A DNA stretch of 64,000 bases, taken from the NCBI RefSeq assembly GCF_040813715.1, contig NZ_JBFOCH010000005.1; one strand, given 5' to 3'. This document shows positions 62,560 through 64,000 of the stretch, one piece after another. This stretch comes from Mesorhizobium_K marinum (GTDB lineage Bacteria > Pseudomonadota > Alphaproteobacteria > Rhizobiales > Rhizobiaceae). The notes beneath the pieces were generated by a model that was not told the DNA's origin, searched no databases, and saw only the letters and a list, made by a program, of their open reading frames with translations. The stretch's first letter is position 1. Each line of letters opens with the position of its first letter. The translations under genes were made by a program, and so were the position numbers.

Positions 62560-64000
62560 GTCGCTCCCCTTCACCTTCTTTGCGAAGCCGGCGCGCGAGA
62601 TCGGTAATCTGATGATCTATTTCCATGTCTGTCGTATCGAGGTTGGATAGAACATGCGTCGCAAAGAATAGATCGGATGCATCACAATGAGAGCGCAAAA
62701 ACTCCTTCACGATATTATTTGGGTGGGGTTTGTTTCGCGTCATACCCAATCTGTCGTCGAACCCATCATGTCGTGCGCGATGTTCGAACGACATCCTCCA
62801 ATTCATCCTGATCATGCCGCGAGGTGACGCACTCAAGCTAAAATTGCGCGGATTTGAGAGCAGAAGCATTCTTTTTAGGTAAGATTGCCTATCCCTGGCA
62901 CGCTCCATCCATGCGTCGAACTTGGCTAATGCTCCGTCAGACAATTTATCGTTGTCGAAGTACGCGCCATAAAGGATGGCAAAGCCAAATACTGAGACTA
63001 AGTCGTTGATAGCTGTCGAGATAAGATGAAGTCGAAACTCATCGCTGACGTCGAGAGCGGGATTCATGAATTTTGAGTCGGACGCTAAAACGGCAAGAGA
63101 CATGAACGTGGGAAGAATTTTTTCCAGCCTTTCCTCGTTATTTTGCTCAAGAGCGCTTATGCAGGCCTCCGCTAATTCGAAGTAAATTTGCCCAAAGTGA
63201 TCCGGAATCTCATCGCTGTGTTCCGAACCAAATACATGCTTCGCCGTCTCTCCCGCTCCAATAATCTCTATTATTTTATCCCGTGACAATTCAATTATTT
63301 TAGAAAGATTTTCTATATCTATTTTCGGCGGAAGGTATTGCTCGTCCTTGTAGTGGATAAACCCATGGTATCGCTCAATTAATTGTACGAGTTCGCCGAA
63401 CCAGCGTGGCAGCTTCCAATGGGAATGTAGATTTGCAAGTAGGACTTGCGTTGCGGCCTCAGACATATGCAGCTTCGTCAAATTCGCTGCAAACTCTGGA
63501 ACCATGCGCTGGTGGAAATCGCACACCTGCGGCAAAATTCGCGAGTACTTCTGCAACAATTTCTGAACAGCCAACTGCTGAACGTATTTTCGGCCGGATA
63601 GCCGGCGTCCCTCTATCTTTTGTTCGAAGTCAATCCGCCTGACTATGACGGCGAGTTCGACTTGCAGAAACGCGGGCAAATTACGCAGCGATTTTTCACT
63701 CCAATCGTCTGCATCAAAGAATCTCCTCAGCTCCTTTTCGAATGTCATCATCCTGCGAATGGTTTCTAGGCATAGGTTGCTTCCCAGAGCAGCCCATGTG
63801 TCGGCGATACCAATTTTAGTGACCGTTGCCCCCTTGATCACCGAATTCGCTTCGATCGTGAATGCTTCCTCAATAATTTCTCTAAATCTCTTGAGCTCAT
63901 GCATTCCGACTTCGAATTGAAATTGAACCGCATACACGGCAGCTCTATCCCAAAAGCGGCCGAGCAGTTGCAATGCAAGTTTTAGGTCACCGATCTGAAA
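62546..64000 (-). CDS. Large helical protein of unknown function (N-terminus beyond window)
   Basis: The frame is open to the window edge, giving at least 484 residues; TTG at 63973 is only an internal codon, because sense codons continue upstream. The visible part looks alpha-helical and cytoplasmic, with no transmembrane span, HTH or nuclease motif: FREIIEEAFTIEANSVIKGATVTKIGIADTW, then long amphipathic helices up to LARRLRKEGEGERHEDF. The missing N-terminus may carry an ATPase, Sir2 or other effector domain, as in many large defence proteins, but that is speculation. It overlaps the following gene by 14 bases. Confidence 0.7.
   Translation of the reverse strand, partial: FQIGDLKLALQLLGRFWDRAAVYAVQFQFEVGMHELKRFREIIEEAFTIEANSVIKGATVTKIGIADTWAALGSNLCLETIRRMMTFEKELRRFFDADDWSEKSLRNLPAFLQVELAVIVRRIDFEQKIEGRRLSGRKYVQQLAVQKLLQKYSRILPQVCDFHQRMVPEFAANLTKLHMSEAATQVLLANLHSHWKLPRWFGELVQLIERYHGFIHYKDEQYLPPKIDIENLSKIIELSRDKIIEIIGAGETAKHVFGSEHSDEIPDHFGQIYFELAEACISALEQNNEERLEKILPTFMSLAVLASDSKFMNPALDVSDEFRLHLISTAINDLVSVFGFAILYGAYFDNDKLSDGALAKFDAWMERARDRQSYLKRMLLLSNPRNFSLSASPRGMIRMNWRMSFEHRARHDGFDDRLGMTRNKPHPNNIVKEFLRSHCDASDLFFATHVLSNLDTTDMEIDHQITDLARRLRKEGEGERHEDF

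Overview
The window looks like a chromosome segment from a high-GC alphaproteobacterium of the order Hyphomicrobiales, close to the Mesorhizobium/Phyllobacteriaceae group. This is inferred from gene content and motifs: a DUF1476 ATP-synthase inhibitor (zeta) gene, a purC-purS-purQ ... purL-bolA-grxD order, a GTTC-N7-GTTC SOS box, and a GyrA quinolone region reading GDASIYD. No rRNA, tRNA or CRISPR array was seen.

The sequence is a scaffold, not a finished contig. Fifteen short runs of N (1 or 3 bases) each sit between two near-identical copies of 110-410 bp. These are unmerged contig-end overlaps. They falsely duplicate or frameshift eleven genes: the RutF-like reductase, a substrate-binding protein, the sulP 3' end, a VOC protein, a lipoprotein, purL, ttcA, glsA, a PLP decarboxylase, gyrA (twice) and uvrA. 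Where I tested it, removing one copy restores an open frame of the usual family length. In gyrA one pair differs at about 26 of 202 positions, so the scaffold probably joins contigs from different strains.

Layout. 1-3890: aminotransferase tail, ParB-like protein, aldo/keto reductase, J-domain protein, DUF1993 and DUF1176 proteins. 3896-10379 (minus): a compact operon for maturation of xanthine-oxidase/CO-dehydrogenase-type molybdenum hydroxylases (coxD, coxE, two XdhC-family genes, a molybdopterin-binding/MobA-like fusion) plus a RutF-like flavin reductase and a secreted hydrolase, with no structural hydroxylase genes in view. 10543-13392: substrate-binding protein, P1 peptidase, membrane protein. 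13451-32798: purine synthesis (purB, purC, purS, purQ, purL) mixed with a SulP transporter, an aldolase, the zeta subunit, a MocR regulator, a Tat-exported amidohydrolase, BolA, monothiol glutaredoxin and a Bcr/CflA transporter. 32795-38451: ttcA, a secreted tyrosinase, a HEAT-repeat protein, glutaminase, rpsD.

38744-44831 (minus) holds the known Anbu / transglutaminase / alpha-E / ATP-grasp cluster, followed by a PLP decarboxylase. The cluster is interrupted by a small four-helix-bundle gene flanked by inverted heptamer repeats, which looks like an inserted element. 45163-47453: DUF4864 protein, an IS5-type transposase remnant and an MFS/MerR pair that look acquired. 47485-55321: tgt, queA, two cyclophilins, coaD and gyrA. 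55579-61256: marC, osmC, ssb and uvrA; ssb and uvrA diverge around a perfect SOS box.

From about 61512 to the end the base composition drops sharply. Two overlapping genes there match no family I know and are the best candidate for an uncharacterised accessory system.
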